Shown here: in pieces, positions 42,690-51,703 of the stretch
Numbering within the stretch: the stretch's first letter is position 1
How the letters are laid out: each line of letters starts with the position of its first letter
Notes under the pieces: generated by a model
The model's database searches: none
Told to the model about the DNA's origin: nothing
What the model saw: only the letters and a program-made list of their open reading frames with translations
Made by a program: the position numbers and the translations under genes
Origin: Lewinella sp038528965
Lineage (GTDB): Bacteria; Bacteroidota; Bacteroidia; Chitinophagales; Saprospiraceae
Reading direction: 5' to 3'
NCBI GenBank assembly: GCA_038528965.1
Contig: JBCBEC010000027.1
Coordinates: 29,368-93,367, forward strand
DNA length: 64,000 nucleotides

Positions 42690-42786
42690 GAACGTTGGTA
42701 TGAGCGCACGTCATTCAAATGTGCATGAGGCGTAATTGCACAGGTAGAACGGGCAACCAGGTGGATGGTTTATTCCGCGCTAATCC

Positions 42787-43617
42787 CTAAACCTCCTGTA
42801 GCCGTCCTCCAATTTCTTTTAGCCTCAGCCAGTTTTGGTAAAACAGCGGTAAATTGATCACGTTTTCCATGTACTGAAAGACGTACATAACCAGAGAAAA
42901 TAGAGCACCATATTTTACGATACCGTCGCCTACCGCCAGCACAATGGACCCCACGAGAAAAGTAGTTAGTAGTACCCAGGAAAGAGAAAAATTTAGTGCC
43001 TCTAAATCAGATAACTTGATGTTCCATTTCATCATTGCCTTTAGATGCTGCTGCAATTCTTGCTCGTCGTTTTGGGCGATAACATCCACCTGGCGTTCCA
43101 ATTCATCATTGGATGATTTGTTAAGCCGTATCGTTTTGGCACTAGTGATTCGATAAATGACGAAGATGGCCAGCGTGATTAATATACTACCGTAAAACAC
43201 ATTCAGATTCAGGGTAGCTATGATGCCAATTACGCCAATCAGGCCAATGACGCTGCTGACCAATTCTGGCAAGGCGTTCTCCAAAAACTCAATCAACTCT
43301 CCGATCATGCTCAAGCGAGCCGATTTTTTGGAGGACACGTGGTCCTCCATTTTTGCGATAGCACCCGTGCCCATACTTTGGTAGAGCTTGGCGTAAAAAC
43401 GGGAATCGAAAACTCTCCTTCCCACACCAATTATTAAAGCTGCCAGGCTCAATATTCCTAGGTATACGGCCCCTTGCTGACTGCCCTGGATAGCGCTATC
43501 AATAGCGTAACCAATGAAGAGCGGGAACAATAGGCCCAGTCCTGCTTCCAGTAAAATCAGGGCTAGGGTGAAGCTGAATTGCAGGCGGTAATTCTTGAAA
43601 ATTGCTTTTATGCTCAT
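42787..43617 (-). CDS. ABC transporter membrane domain without ATPase domain
   Basis: 276 residues forming six membrane helices of the type 1 ABC exporter fold (QFSFTLALILLEAGLGLLFP, then GYAIDSA and GVGRRVFDSRFYAKLYQSMG). The chain stops right at the end of the membrane domain (RLKEIGGRLQEV); no Walker A or LSGGQ sequence follows, and no ATPase gene is next to it. It may borrow an ATPase encoded elsewhere or have a different role. It sits 6 bases downstream of the fatty-acid-hydroxylase-type gene in the same direction. Confidence 0.8.
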   Translation of the reverse strand: MSIKAIFKNYRLQFSFTLALILLEAGLGLLFPLFIGYAIDSAIQGSQQGAVYLGILSLAALIIGVGRRVFDSRFYAKLYQSMGTGAIAKMEDHVSSKKSARLSMIGELIEFLENALPELVSSVIGLIGVIGIIATLNLNVFYGSILITLAIFVIYRITSAKTIRLNKSSNDELERQVDVIAQNDEQELQQHLKAMMKWNIKLSDLEALNFSLSWVLLTTFLVGSIVLAVGDGIVKYGALFSLVMYVFQYMENVINLPLFYQNWLRLKEIGGRLQEV

Positions 43618-43623
43618 CTGTTG

Positions 43624-44481
43624 CTATTTATTAGGCTTCCAACCCGGAGGTTTTACGATATAATTCCAGGCCTCTTTTAAGCTCTTGGCTTTACGGACAT
43701 CCTTGAAAATATCGATGTACTCTACCAAATGCACCTTGATCGGGTTGATAGTATCGATGGGCTTGGTCAATCCGTAGTTTGGGGTATGTTTTTCTTCTTG
43801 AAACGTACCAAACATCCGGTCCCAGATAGACAGTAGAGCGCCAAAGTTTTTGTCTAAATAAATCTCGTCTGAGCCGTGGTGGACCCGGTGCTGGGATGGG
43901 GTCATGAAGATCTTTTCAAACCAACCCAGTTTACCAATCAGCTCGGTGTGCAGCCAAAACTGGTATGATAAGACCAGCAAGAAGCAGAGTACCACTACGT
44001 AATGGTGAAAACCGATCAATACCAGCGGTATATAAAACACCCAGGTAACGAAGCTGTCGATAAATGATACCCGCATGGCCGTCGTATAATTGTAGATGGG
44101 CGAACTATGATGAATACTGTGGTAGGTCCACAAGATTCGCACTTTATGCTCAATCACGTGCTCCCAGTAGTAGATGAAATCCACTAAGATGAGGCACAGC
44201 AGGGTGGTCCAAATGTTGATGGGAATCTGCCAGGGGATATACTCACCAACCAGGATAAACGCACCCACAAATACCAAAGTGGAGGTTTTTTCCAGCAGCT
44301 GCGCAATGATAAATACCCCTACACTTGCCCACATTTCCCCCAACCGCCATTTGTCAATTTTCTTCTTGTAGAGCTCATAAATAAACTCCACAATAGCCAA
44401 TCCAATTGAGAAGGTAAATATGATAAAGATGACCAACCCAATGTTGTCTTCTATCTGCTTGATTACTTCTTCCATAAGCAC
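43624..44481 (-). CDS. Fatty acid hydroxylase / sterol desaturase family protein
   Basis: 285 residues with several membrane helices. The His-rich diiron motifs are complete: H108-VIE-H112, H121-SIH-H125 and QHRVHH (197-202). The family inserts oxygen into lipids such as sterols, fatty acids or carotenoids. In Bacteroidota members often modify membrane lipids. It precedes the ABC membrane domain by 6 bases, so the two are probably cotranscribed and may act on the same lipid. A start at the third residue (Met) is possible. Confidence 0.88.
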   Translation of the reverse strand: MLMEEVIKQIEDNIGLVIFIIFTFSIGLAIVEFIYELYKKKIDKWRLGEMWASVGVFIIAQLLEKTSTLVFVGAFILVGEYIPWQIPINIWTTLLCLILVDFIYYWEHVIEHKVRILWTYHSIHHSSPIYNYTTAMRVSFIDSFVTWVFYIPLVLIGFHHYVVVLCFLLVLSYQFWLHTELIGKLGWFEKIFMTPSQHRVHHGSDEIYLDKNFGALLSIWDRMFGTFQEEKHTPNYGLTKPIDTINPIKVHLVEYIDIFKDVRKAKSLKEAWNYIVKPPGWKPNK

Positions 44482-44577
44482 ACTTTAGTCTGATGATTAA
44501 TTTCCTTTCACAAAATTATGGGCAGGATCAGCGGCTTATGTGTCCTTTTTGGACAATCTAATGGTATAGGGCAGTAA

Positions 44578-44619
44578 GTAGAAGGTATAAGGACATCAAA
44601 TAGTCTTTCTACCTTCTAC
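44578..44619. terminator. Hairpin after the AraC/GyrI-like gene
   Basis: GTAGAAGGTA (44578-44587) and TACCTTCTAC (44610-44619) form a perfect 10-bp stem 8 bases after the minus-strand stop at 44627. The loop is 22 bases, and the T-run is poor. Confidence 0.5.
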
Positions 44620-44626
44620 GTGCACC

Positions 44627-45496
44627 TTACCGCACAGGAATATAAATCTCAGTAATCATGTCTTCTGGTGGGCCATCTTCATCGGCATTAGGATAGAACT
44701 CCAAGGTGGGGCGGTCTTCTAGTTCCAACTGTACATCTAGCATCCAGAGGGCGTAAATGCGGTTGTGGAAATCGATGCAGCTTTGGTGTGTTCCCTGGTG
44801 GGTAAACTTGGCGTACTTTTGGCGACTGTGTTTTTTGACCCTGTACAGTCCTTCGGGCTCAAACTGCAGCGGCCTTTCTAGGATAAAGGCCACGTTGAAA
44901 CGTAGGTGGATGTGGTCACCGAGCTCGCTGTCATCAATGATTTCGGTCATGAAGGTGGAGCGCTCGCTAAGGATGTTTTTCTCCATTGCGTACTGGTACA
45001 ACTGCTGAGCTACCTTTTCTATAGCGGCTACATCGTCGTAGCTACCGCGATACGCCAGGATGAGGTACTCAAAATCGGGGAGGTGCACGATCTCGAATGG
45101 TATCTTTTGCCGGTCTATACCTTCTTCCTGAAGTGCCGTTGCCTGGGCCTGGCCCCGGATCGACTCATTGCTTGCTCTAAAGGCGGAAGGAGCGTAGCCG
45201 TACTTGCTTTTGAAGGCTTTGCTAAAGGCTGCTCGATCTTTAAATCCCACTTCGTACGCAATGTCGGAAACACCCAGGCCGGAATAAGCTAAATATTGCG
45301 CGGCTTTTTCCAATCGCAGGCGCTTGATATATTTTCCGATGGTCTCTTGGTGCAGGGCTTCAAAAATGCGGTTGATATTCCGGTAGGAATAATGGCAGAT
45401 GGCTTCAATCTTAGGGATGTTGATGTCCTCTTTGAAGTTTTCTTCGAGGTAGCCTAGGAGTTTTTTGTACCGGTTTAGTTGTACTTCATTATTCAT
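44627..45496 (-). CDS. AraC-family regulator with GyrI-like effector domain
   Basis: 289 residues. The AraC DNA-binding domain is N-terminal (IEAICHYSYRNINRIFEALH and LGVSDIAYEVGFKDRAAFSK). The C-terminal part is a GyrI-like small-molecule-binding domain (EIVHLPDFEYLILAYRGSYD), ending in a typical ITEIYIPVR strand. This is the SoxS/Rob-like arrangement reversed, as in many multidrug-responsive regulators. Ligand unknown. It begins 4 bases after the end of the DUF3667 gene. Confidence 0.9.
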   Translation of the reverse strand: MNNEVQLNRYKKLLGYLEENFKEDINIPKIEAICHYSYRNINRIFEALHQETIGKYIKRLRLEKAAQYLAYSGLGVSDIAYEVGFKDRAAFSKAFKSKYGYAPSAFRASNESIRGQAQATALQEEGIDRQKIPFEIVHLPDFEYLILAYRGSYDDVAAIEKVAQQLYQYAMEKNILSERSTFMTEIIDDSELGDHIHLRFNVAFILERPLQFEPEGLYRVKKHSRQKYAKFTHQGTHQSCIDFHNRIYALWMLDVQLELEDRPTLEFYPNADEDGPPEDMITEIYIPVR

Positions 45497-45500
45497 TTCT

Positions 45501-46226
45501 TCACTGCTGCGTAACCGTCCAGAGGTAGGCGATAAGGATGAATATAAATACGTAGGAGGTGTACCCCAAAATTACAACAAACAGGGCTTTAAAGTAGCTC
45601 TTCCAATCTTCCTTACCGAAGAACTGTCCAATTGCCCAAATCGGGTAGGCGAAGAAGATGAGCATTACACTGAGTACAACGTACGCACTTTTGGTGATAG
45701 CGCCTAGCACAAACGCAAGTGCTAGAATCAAGGTCGCCACACCGAGTATAAAACAGAGGGCGACGATAATTTCGTAGATGTTATAGTTGCGGGCAAAGAC
45801 CTTGATCCACAGGGCAATGAAAACGCCGATGAGTAAATTGGTGTACGCAACATTACTGTTCAGCCATTTCCCGAAATCACCCGTATCGATATGGTCTCTT
45901 AACCCTTCCATCTTACTGATGTTAAAGTAATTGTACTGAATGTCGAGGGCGTAAGAAAGAAAGGAAAATACGACCGAGGTGAAGATCAGGAAGACAATAG
46001 GTTGTACATGCTTCTCTCGGTTTTCGTACAGAAATTCCTGGATGGCTTTTCCGGGGCGAACAAAGAACTCCTTAGTCGTGTACAAAAGTCCCCGATCGAT
46101 GCTGACAATTTGCTGTAGCTGTTGAGTGAAATAGCGCCGGTCAATCCGCTGCAAGTTGGGTACTTGCTCCGATGTAGAACTTACGTCCTTATCCGTAGAG
46201 TATTGCTGGTCACTGTGCTTTGCCAT
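45501..46226 (-). CDS. DUF3667 membrane protein
   Basis: 241 residues. The DUF3667 opening is clear (RRYFTQQLQQIVSIDRGLLY, then TTKEFFVRPGKAIQEFLYEN and REKHVQPIVFLIF). Four hydrophobic segments follow. The family is common in Bacteroidota inner membranes and has no known function. It is probably cotranscribed with the AraC/GyrI-like regulator 4 bases downstream, so it may respond to the same signal. Confidence 0.85.
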   Translation of the reverse strand: MAKHSDQQYSTDKDVSSTSEQVPNLQRIDRRYFTQQLQQIVSIDRGLLYTTKEFFVRPGKAIQEFLYENREKHVQPIVFLIFTSVVFSFLSYALDIQYNYFNISKMEGLRDHIDTGDFGKWLNSNVAYTNLLIGVFIALWIKVFARNYNIYEIIVALCFILGVATLILALAFVLGAITKSAYVVLSVMLIFFAYPIWAIGQFFGKEDWKSYFKALFVVILGYTSYVFIFILIAYLWTVTQQ

Positions 46227-46308
46227 TTGCTAAAGATAGGTTAACTATCCGGGTTTTCTTTGTCCTTGCTACGCAAGTATTATTGCCTACGGGGGCTAAC
46301 TGCTACCT

Positions 46309-46650
46309 CTAGAAATACTCCAAATATTCTTCCATAGGCTGCATACCCATTGATACCCGGATACTGTCCAGGTTAGTCGTATCCGCGATGGGCCAAAGTT
46401 CTCCGTTCATGAGTTGGGAGCCGTAGATTTGCTTGTAGTTCCCGTTCATCAAAATGCGGTCTACTGAGAGGGCCATACATTCTACCTCTAACGCTTCGGA
46501 CTGAAATAGTTGGTGCAGGAGTGGATATTAATAGGTGGCCATTGTTTCAGCACCAGCGTGTTGGTATTCTAGCCAGAACTTTCCTCTGCGGTTGGCGTCC
46601 ATTTTGAGGATATCATCGTAGCTGCATTGATTCAGAATGGAGAGGTATCA
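46309..46650 (-). pseudogene. DUF6624-like gene remnant with internal stop
   Basis: On the minus strand 114 codons read YLSILNQCSYDDILKMDANR, then LEYQHAGAETMATY, then a TAA at 46528-46530. After it come YPLLHQLFQSEALEVE, VDRILMNGNYKQIYGSQ and ELWPIADTTNLDSIRV, ending at TAG 46309. This follows the end of the DUF6624 family. The internal TAA and the lack of a start upstream of 46650 show that the gene is dead. Nothing is supported between 46651 and 46829. Confidence 0.6.
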
Positions 46651-46829
46651 AGAAGGAAAAAACAAGAATTAGGGTATGTGAAGTAGCCTTCACAGGTGTA
46701 ATTGTAGTGGAACGCATGAGTTGTTTATTTGTAACTGAACGGTGAAGATGGCAAATTGACACCTGCTAAGCACCGTCTTAAATAAACATTAACTGCTTAT
46801 GCGAAAGTAGAGGCCACATTAGTTTATCC

Positions 46830-47165
46830 TCAACTCGCTTGCTCAAAGTTTACATGGTAGAGTGTTAGCAGCACAAACGCAAAAAAGGGGATCAGATAGA
46901 TCATGTTGAAGAGGCCCAAGTCTAGGTAGGCTACCAGGACACTGAATAACAAACCGCAGGGGACTAGCCCCAGTAACCAATAAAACTGGACCTTTATAAA
47001 ATCACACTTTATCGGAGTCTGACAAGCTTGGCAATTCCATTTTGATAAACCGTAAGACCTGATATACCTCCGCACGAATGCCCCTAGCGGAAACTGATGG
47101 CCACATACTGGACAAGTACGCGGCCCTGTATGTTGCTCTATTTCATCTAGGATTTCGTTGGGCAT
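46830..47165 (-). CDS. Zinc-ribbon membrane protein
   Basis: 111 residues from ATG 47165 (MPNEILDEIEQHTGPRTCPV); the longer frame from 47210 is unlikely. A CPVCGHQ...WNCQACQ zinc ribbon (two CxxC pairs, about residues 18-51) is followed by two hydrophobic helices (YWLLGLVPCGLLFSVLVAYL and FNMIYLIPFFAFVLLTLY). Its promoter region adjoins the operator array of the AbiEi-like/Fic gene on the other strand. Function unknown. Confidence 0.7.
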   Translation of the reverse strand: MPNEILDEIEQHTGPRTCPVCGHQFPLGAFVRRYIRSYGLSKWNCQACQTPIKCDFIKVQFYWLLGLVPCGLLFSVLVAYLDLGLFNMIYLIPFFAFVLLTLYHVNFEQAS

Positions 47166-47221
47166 AGATCTTAGTTGACTGTAACTTCCTTTGGGTATAA
47201 AACTCAACAAAACTAATTATA

Positions 47222-47411
47222 TTGGAAAATATTTGCCTGAAGTGTCGATATGTTAGAATTTATTTGCCATTTGGGGCTTTTTATTCAAGTAAAGCAGGAA
47301 ATATTTGCACCCTTAATTTAAATGGAAATTTTTTACCAGAAAGGGTTATTTAATAGAAAATATTTTCTCAATTGCTTCAATTAGTATACGTTAAGTGGAA
47401 AATAATTTACC
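47222..47411 (+). promoter_or_regulatory. Six-repeat operator-like array before the AbiEi-like/Fic gene
   Basis: Copies of a GGAAAATATTTGCC-like 14-mer start at 47224, 47255, 47297, 47324, 47355 and 47397. Spacings are 31, 42, 27, 31 and 42 bases, so the pattern repeats with a period of 100. 31 and 42 are near whole turns of the helix. The last copy covers the GTG start codon. The fifth copy (AGAAAATATTTTCT) is a perfect palindrome. Placement suggests binding by the gene's own N-terminal helix-turn-helix. Confidence 0.6.
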
Positions 47412-48888
47412 AATACATCTGCAAGAAGTAGTATTTGGATCATCAGATCCTAATATTTCAAAAAAGATATCCAAACTAGAAAAAGAGGGGAAGCTTAGAA
47501 AAATAGCACCAAGGCTTTATACCGGGAACCTTGAAGAATCTCCGGAAATAATTGTGAGAAGAAATATTTTCACAATTCTGGGGAAACTTTTCTCTGGAGC
47601 TGTATTAAGTCATCGATCAGCACTGGAATTTAAGCCAACATCAACGAACCAGATATTTTTAACATACACCTACACTAAAAAAACTAAACTACCAGGTTTA
47701 ACCATAAGGTTTTTAAAAGGCCACGGTCCTATCGAAGGAGATAATCTGCTATCTGGAGATGTTTACGCTTCACAACGCGCACGGGCATTTTTAGAGAATC
47801 TTCAAACATCGAGAAAATCAGGTCCAGATTCGAAGACACTAACTTATCCAGAAATTGAGGAACGGCTAGATCAAATAGTAAGAATTAGCGGAGATAAAGA
47901 GCTTAATAAATTAAGAGATAAGGCACGAAATATTTCGGAAGAATTAGGAATGGTAAAAGAATTCAAAAAACTGGATAAAATAATAAGTGCTTTACTAACC
48001 ACGCATTCCTCAAGGATATTGACATCACCATTAGCAATTGCTCGGGCATTTGGAGTCCCTTATGATCCCAATAGATATGAACTATTTGAAAAACTATTCA
48101 GAGAGTTGAAGCAATTTGAGTTTAAATCATTTAAAGAAAAGAACACAGACCTAAATTCATTTAGGTACTTTGCTTTTTATGAAGGTTACTTTTCCAACTA
48201 TATAGAGGGGACAATCTTTGAAATAGATGAGGCTAAAGAAATAATAGAAACACAAACACCTCTACCTACAAGAAATCAAGATTCTCATGATATTTTAGGT
48301 ACATATAAGCTTGTTTCTAATCGTAAAGAAATGAGCGTGATACCAAAATCTGCAGAGGAATTAATATTAATACTCCAGTATCGCCACAAAACTCTTCTTG
48401 CTGCTAGAAAAGATAAAAACCCAGGGGAGTTTAAAAGTAGAAATAATTTTGCCGGGCAAACTTCCTTTGTTGATTTAAACTTGGTGAAAGGAACCTTAAT
48501 AAAAGGGTTTGAATTCTACTCGGCACTTAACAACCCATTTGCTAGAGCAGTTTATATCATGTTTATGATAAGTGAGGTTCACCCTTTTTTAGATGGTAAT
48601 GGAAGAATAGCCCGCGTCATGATGAACGCTGAATTAGTCTCAGCAAAGCAATCTAAGATTATCATACCAAATGTATATAGAGAAGATTATATTTTGACCT
48701 TAAGGAGATTAACAAGGCAACATGATCCAGAACCTTATATTCGTATGCTATCAAGAGCCCATGAATTTAGTTCAATGATATATGGGGAAAGCATGGATGA
48801 AATTCAAACTAAGTTAGAACAATCAAATGCATTTCTATTGCCAGAAGAGGGTAAGTTGAAGATAATAACTACAGACAACAAAGCATAG
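47395..48888 (+). CDS. AbiEi-like winged-helix domain fused to Fic domain
   Basis: 497 residues from GTG 47395. Residues about 10-130 match an AbiEi-like antitoxin/regulator: SKKISKLEKEGKLRKIAPRL, LFSGAVLSHRSALEF and IRFLKGHGPIEGDNLLSGDV. The C-terminal Fic domain has H396-PFLDGNGRIA-R407 and a self-inhibitory [S/T]xxxE[G/N] as S267-NYI-E271-G272. The coding sequence is clearly richer in A and T than its neighbours, a sign of transfer. Stand-alone AbiEi partners with the AbiEii nucleotidyltransferase; here the regulator is fused to a Fic enzyme instead, so toxin and regulator are in one chain. Confidence 0.85.
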   Translation: MENNLPIHLQEVVFGSSDPNISKKISKLEKEGKLRKIAPRLYTGNLEESPEIIVRRNIFTILGKLFSGAVLSHRSALEFKPTSTNQIFLTYTYTKKTKLPGLTIRFLKGHGPIEGDNLLSGDVYASQRARAFLENLQTSRKSGPDSKTLTYPEIEERLDQIVRISGDKELNKLRDKARNISEELGMVKEFKKLDKIISALLTTHSSRILTSPLAIARAFGVPYDPNRYELFEKLFRELKQFEFKSFKEKNTDLNSFRYFAFYEGYFSNYIEGTIFEIDEAKEIIETQTPLPTRNQDSHDILGTYKLVSNRKEMSVIPKSAEELILILQYRHKTLLAARKDKNPGEFKSRNNFAGQTSFVDLNLVKGTLIKGFEFYSALNNPFARAVYIMFMISEVHPFLDGNGRIARVMMNAELVSAKQSKIIIPNVYREDYILTLRRLTRQHDPEPYIRMLSRAHEFSSMIYGESMDEIQTKLEQSNAFLLPEEGKLKIITTDNKA

Positions 48889-48931
48889 CTGACTAGTAGG
48901 GCTAGCTCGTACCATCAGCTATACTTTGTCT
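48873..48931. terminator. Hairpin at the end of the AbiEi-like/Fic gene
   Basis: AGACAACAAAGCATAGCTGA (48873-48892) pairs imperfectly with TCAGCTATACTTTGTCT (48915-48931), overlapping the stop codon and lying between convergent genes. Likely shared terminator. Confidence 0.45.
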
Positions 48932-48982
48932 TAGTAGACAACAAAGCCAATTCAACAATGCTACCAGGTCCCGTTGCCTGCT

Positions 48983-51022
48983 CTATTCCTCTGGCAATTC
49001 CACCTCTTCCCCCCAAATATATTTCGCAAACCATTGCCAGTTGTGCCAGGTTGCGGCCAGACGTTCCCGGGGTTTGCTAATGCCGTGGCCAAAGCCTTTG
49101 TAAACAATGAGCTCCGTTTCCACGCCTACATCGCGCAAACCCTGTACCAGTTCGTAGGCGTTGGCAATAGGGACCCTACGGTCAAATTCGCCGTGCTGAA
49201 TAAGGGTGGGTGTCGTGGCATCGTTGATGTTAGTCATCGGCGAGGTCAGCTCGTAGATTTCCTGATCCGACCAGGGCGTAGCTTTGAGGTACTGCCGAGT
49301 GAACGGATGAATATCGGTATTGACGTAGTAGGTCATCCAATTAGAAATACCGGCACCTACGGAGATGGCTTGGAATTGATCAGAGTTAGTGGTGAGAAAG
49401 GCCGAGATGTAACCACCCTGACTCCAGCCCATGCAGCCTACTTTGTCGCCATCTATCAAGCCCTCCTTTTCCAGGTGCTCCACACCGGATAGGACGTCCC
49501 AGGCATCACCTACCCCCAGGTTACGTACGTTTAGGGAGCGAAACGCTTCGCCGTAGCCGGCCGAGCCGCGGTAGTTGGGGCGCAAGATTAGCGCACCCTT
49601 GTTGAGCCACTGCACCATCGGGTACACGTACGAAGGCGTCGGACTAGGAGCGGAAATGCCGGTGGGGCCTCCGTGAATGATCACTAGCAGTGGGTACTTT
49701 TTGCTAGGATCATAGTCTTTGGGCTTGTGCAGGACGCCTTCAATCACCTGCCCGTCTTTGCTTTCCCACGAAATGACCTCACTATCCGCGGCCGCCCAGT
49801 TATCGATCTGTTGAGAAGCGTTGGTGATTTGTACATCCCTTTGCTTACTGATGAAGTCACTCCAGTAAACCTCGGTCAGATTATCATCCCCAGAAGCCGT
49901 AATGGCTAACTGCTGGGCAGATTCGGAGAAGGAATAATTCCAAATTCTATTGTCAGATGGCAGTACGCTTGCCTCTCCACTAGTGGGATCAATTTGAATA
50001 ATGAAGCGATCCGTTTTCTGCCAACTCAAAGCGAAAATGCCTTCAGCATTCCAGCTTACTCTAAAAATATCCTCGTCAAAATCTGCTGCCAACTGCTTGT
50101 TGTTAGATCCATCTACATCAATTCTGAATAGTTTACCATTCAGATAATAGTTGGAGGTACGCTCATCAAGCGCACTTTGGTACAAGATCGATTTCCCATC
50201 TGGCGACCAGTCCACTAAACCATCGTAACTCTCATTACTAACTAAAGTATTGAGGGCCTTGGAAGAGATGTCATAAATAGAGATATCGGCATCGAAAAAG
50301 CTATTGATCAGTGGATTAGGCTGGTGTTCGATGGCGATTTGTTGGCCATCTGGCGACCAGCTAAAGTCGTTGATGTTGAAGTCTACGTCATCCAGCAGGA
50401 GCTTGGCGGCTCTATCTGCTTTGAAGACTGAATCCTGCATTTGCGCTGGTAACGGCATTTCTGCGAGCCGGTTTGGGTCGAAATCAATGGTCCAAAGCTG
50501 CGTCAGGCTGTACTCCTCATCGTCTATGGTAAACTTGCCGTATTTCTCTTCCTGTTGCTTCGTGTCTTTTGACTTGTCCTCTGATTGGAGGAAGGCAATG
50601 GTCTTTCCATCTGGCGACCATTCAAAGCCTCTAATGTTGGCCTCTGTATGGGTAATCTGTAATGCCTCTCCGCCCGCTGCACGGATGGCGTGGATCTGAT
50701 TTTTCTCACCGCGAGTGGATAAGAAGGCAATCCATTTCCCGTCTGGCGACCATTGGGCGCCGCTGCTATTCCCTTTTGGATTATTGGTGAGTTGGAAGGG
50801 AGTTTCACCATCTTTTGAGAGCCACAATTCCCGATCGTAACGGTTTTCCTGCCAATCCGCGGCTTGTTTAGTGAAGACGATGTGCTTCCCATCCGGGGAA
50901 ATCTCTGCTGTAGATATGGATTGTAAAGAAATGACTTCTTCGAAAGAAGGGGTCTTGAGGTCTTGTGCGTTGGTGTAAATGGCTAAAATACAGACCAGGG
51001 TAGTCAACAGTACCTTTTTCAT
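48983..51022 (-). CDS. S9-family prolyl oligopeptidase-like peptidase
   Basis: 679 residues from ATG 51022, which starts a signal peptide (MKKVLLTTLVCILAIYTNAQ); the frame is open to 51082. The N-terminal part is a WD40-like propeller with recurring WSPDGKxIAF repeats (e.g. AQWSPDGKWIAFLS, FEWSPDGKTIAFLQ). The C-terminal alpha/beta hydrolase has Ser534 in GWSQGG, Asp614 in EFDRR and His646 in GFGHG (numbered from this start). The family cleaves short peptides, usually after Pro or Ala. Periplasmic or exported. Confidence 0.92.
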   Translation of the reverse strand: MKKVLLTTLVCILAIYTNAQDLKTPSFEEVISLQSISTAEISPDGKHIVFTKQAADWQENRYDRELWLSKDGETPFQLTNNPKGNSSGAQWSPDGKWIAFLSTRGEKNQIHAIRAAGGEALQITHTEANIRGFEWSPDGKTIAFLQSEDKSKDTKQQEEKYGKFTIDDEEYSLTQLWTIDFDPNRLAEMPLPAQMQDSVFKADRAAKLLLDDVDFNINDFSWSPDGQQIAIEHQPNPLINSFFDADISIYDISSKALNTLVSNESYDGLVDWSPDGKSILYQSALDERTSNYYLNGKLFRIDVDGSNNKQLAADFDEDIFRVSWNAEGIFALSWQKTDRFIIQIDPTSGEASVLPSDNRIWNYSFSESAQQLAITASGDDNLTEVYWSDFISKQRDVQITNASQQIDNWAAADSEVISWESKDGQVIEGVLHKPKDYDPSKKYPLLVIIHGGPTGISAPSPTPSYVYPMVQWLNKGALILRPNYRGSAGYGEAFRSLNVRNLGVGDAWDVLSGVEHLEKEGLIDGDKVGCMGWSQGGYISAFLTTNSDQFQAISVGAGISNWMTYYVNTDIHPFTRQYLKATPWSDQEIYELTSPMTNINDATTPTLIQHGEFDRRVPIANAYELVQGLRDVGVETELIVYKGFGHGISKPRERLAATWHNWQWFAKYIWGEEVELPEE

Positions 51023-51088
51023 AGTGGGCGATTTTGAAAAAAATGGGTTGTATGCTTCGGCTATGTGATGAACCGGTTCCACACGAAG

Positions 51089-51703
51089 TTACCGATAGGT
51101 TTTCACATCTACCGCAGGGAGCCTACGCTTTATCTCTCGAATCTGGGTGGTCGAAAAGTTATTCTCGCCAATATATAGCGTTTTGAGATTTTTCAGTTGG
51201 TACAGCGATTCCGGTAGGTCTACAAGTTTGTTTCTCCACAGGTCTAGTATTTCAAGCTGCTTTAAGTTGCCTACTTCTTCCGGCAGTTCTGTCAAGTCTC
51301 CTCCGGCAAGTATCCTCAGTTCTTTCAACGTACTCAATTGACCAATTTCCTTAGGCAGTTTACTGAGGCTGGTCTTTGAAAGAATAAGCGTTTCCAGTTT
51401 AGTAAGCTGGGCTATTTTGCTAGATAACTTGACAAGACACCCTGGTTCAATACAGGAAATCCAGAGGAAACGGATGTGGGTATTGTCGTAGAATTCATCA
51501 GGTAATTCACTGAGTGGTAATCCATCTATTTCTATCGAATCTCCACCTTCAAACTGATCAATCTGTTTATTGAGTTCTTGGATCCAATAATCTATTTCAG
51601 TTGGCGTGCTTTCATGTACTGATTGCGCTTCTGGTTCAGAATGTTGACATCCGATAATGCTGAGGCCGAATAGTAGCGTGAGTAGAGCGTGCTGTAGTTT
51701 CAT
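51089..51703 (-). CDS. Leucine-rich-repeat lipoprotein
   Basis: 204 residues. Lipoprotein signal ending LSIIGC (Cys19). Five to six leucine-rich repeats of the LxxLxLxxNxLxxLPxxI type follow (about residues 75-190; e.g. LETLILSKTSLSKLPKEIGQ and LEILDLWRNKLVDLPESLYQ). LRRs bind proteins. Surface or periplasmic location. It is upstream of the S9 peptidase gene, 66 bases before its start, and could be cotranscribed. Confidence 0.82.
   Translation of the reverse strand: MKLQHALLTLLFGLSIIGCQHSEPEAQSVHESTPTEIDYWIQELNKQIDQFEGGDSIEIDGLPLSELPDEFYDNTHIRFLWISCIEPGCLVKLSSKIAQLTKLETLILSKTSLSKLPKEIGQLSTLKELRILAGGDLTELPEEVGNLKQLEILDLWRNKLVDLPESLYQLKNLKTLYIGENNFSTTQIREIKRRLPAVDVKTYR

Noticed and set aside
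48974..49492. 172-codon plus-strand frame opposite the S9 peptidase
   Set aside because: Lies opposite the catalytic domain of the peptidase, with no signal or family match.
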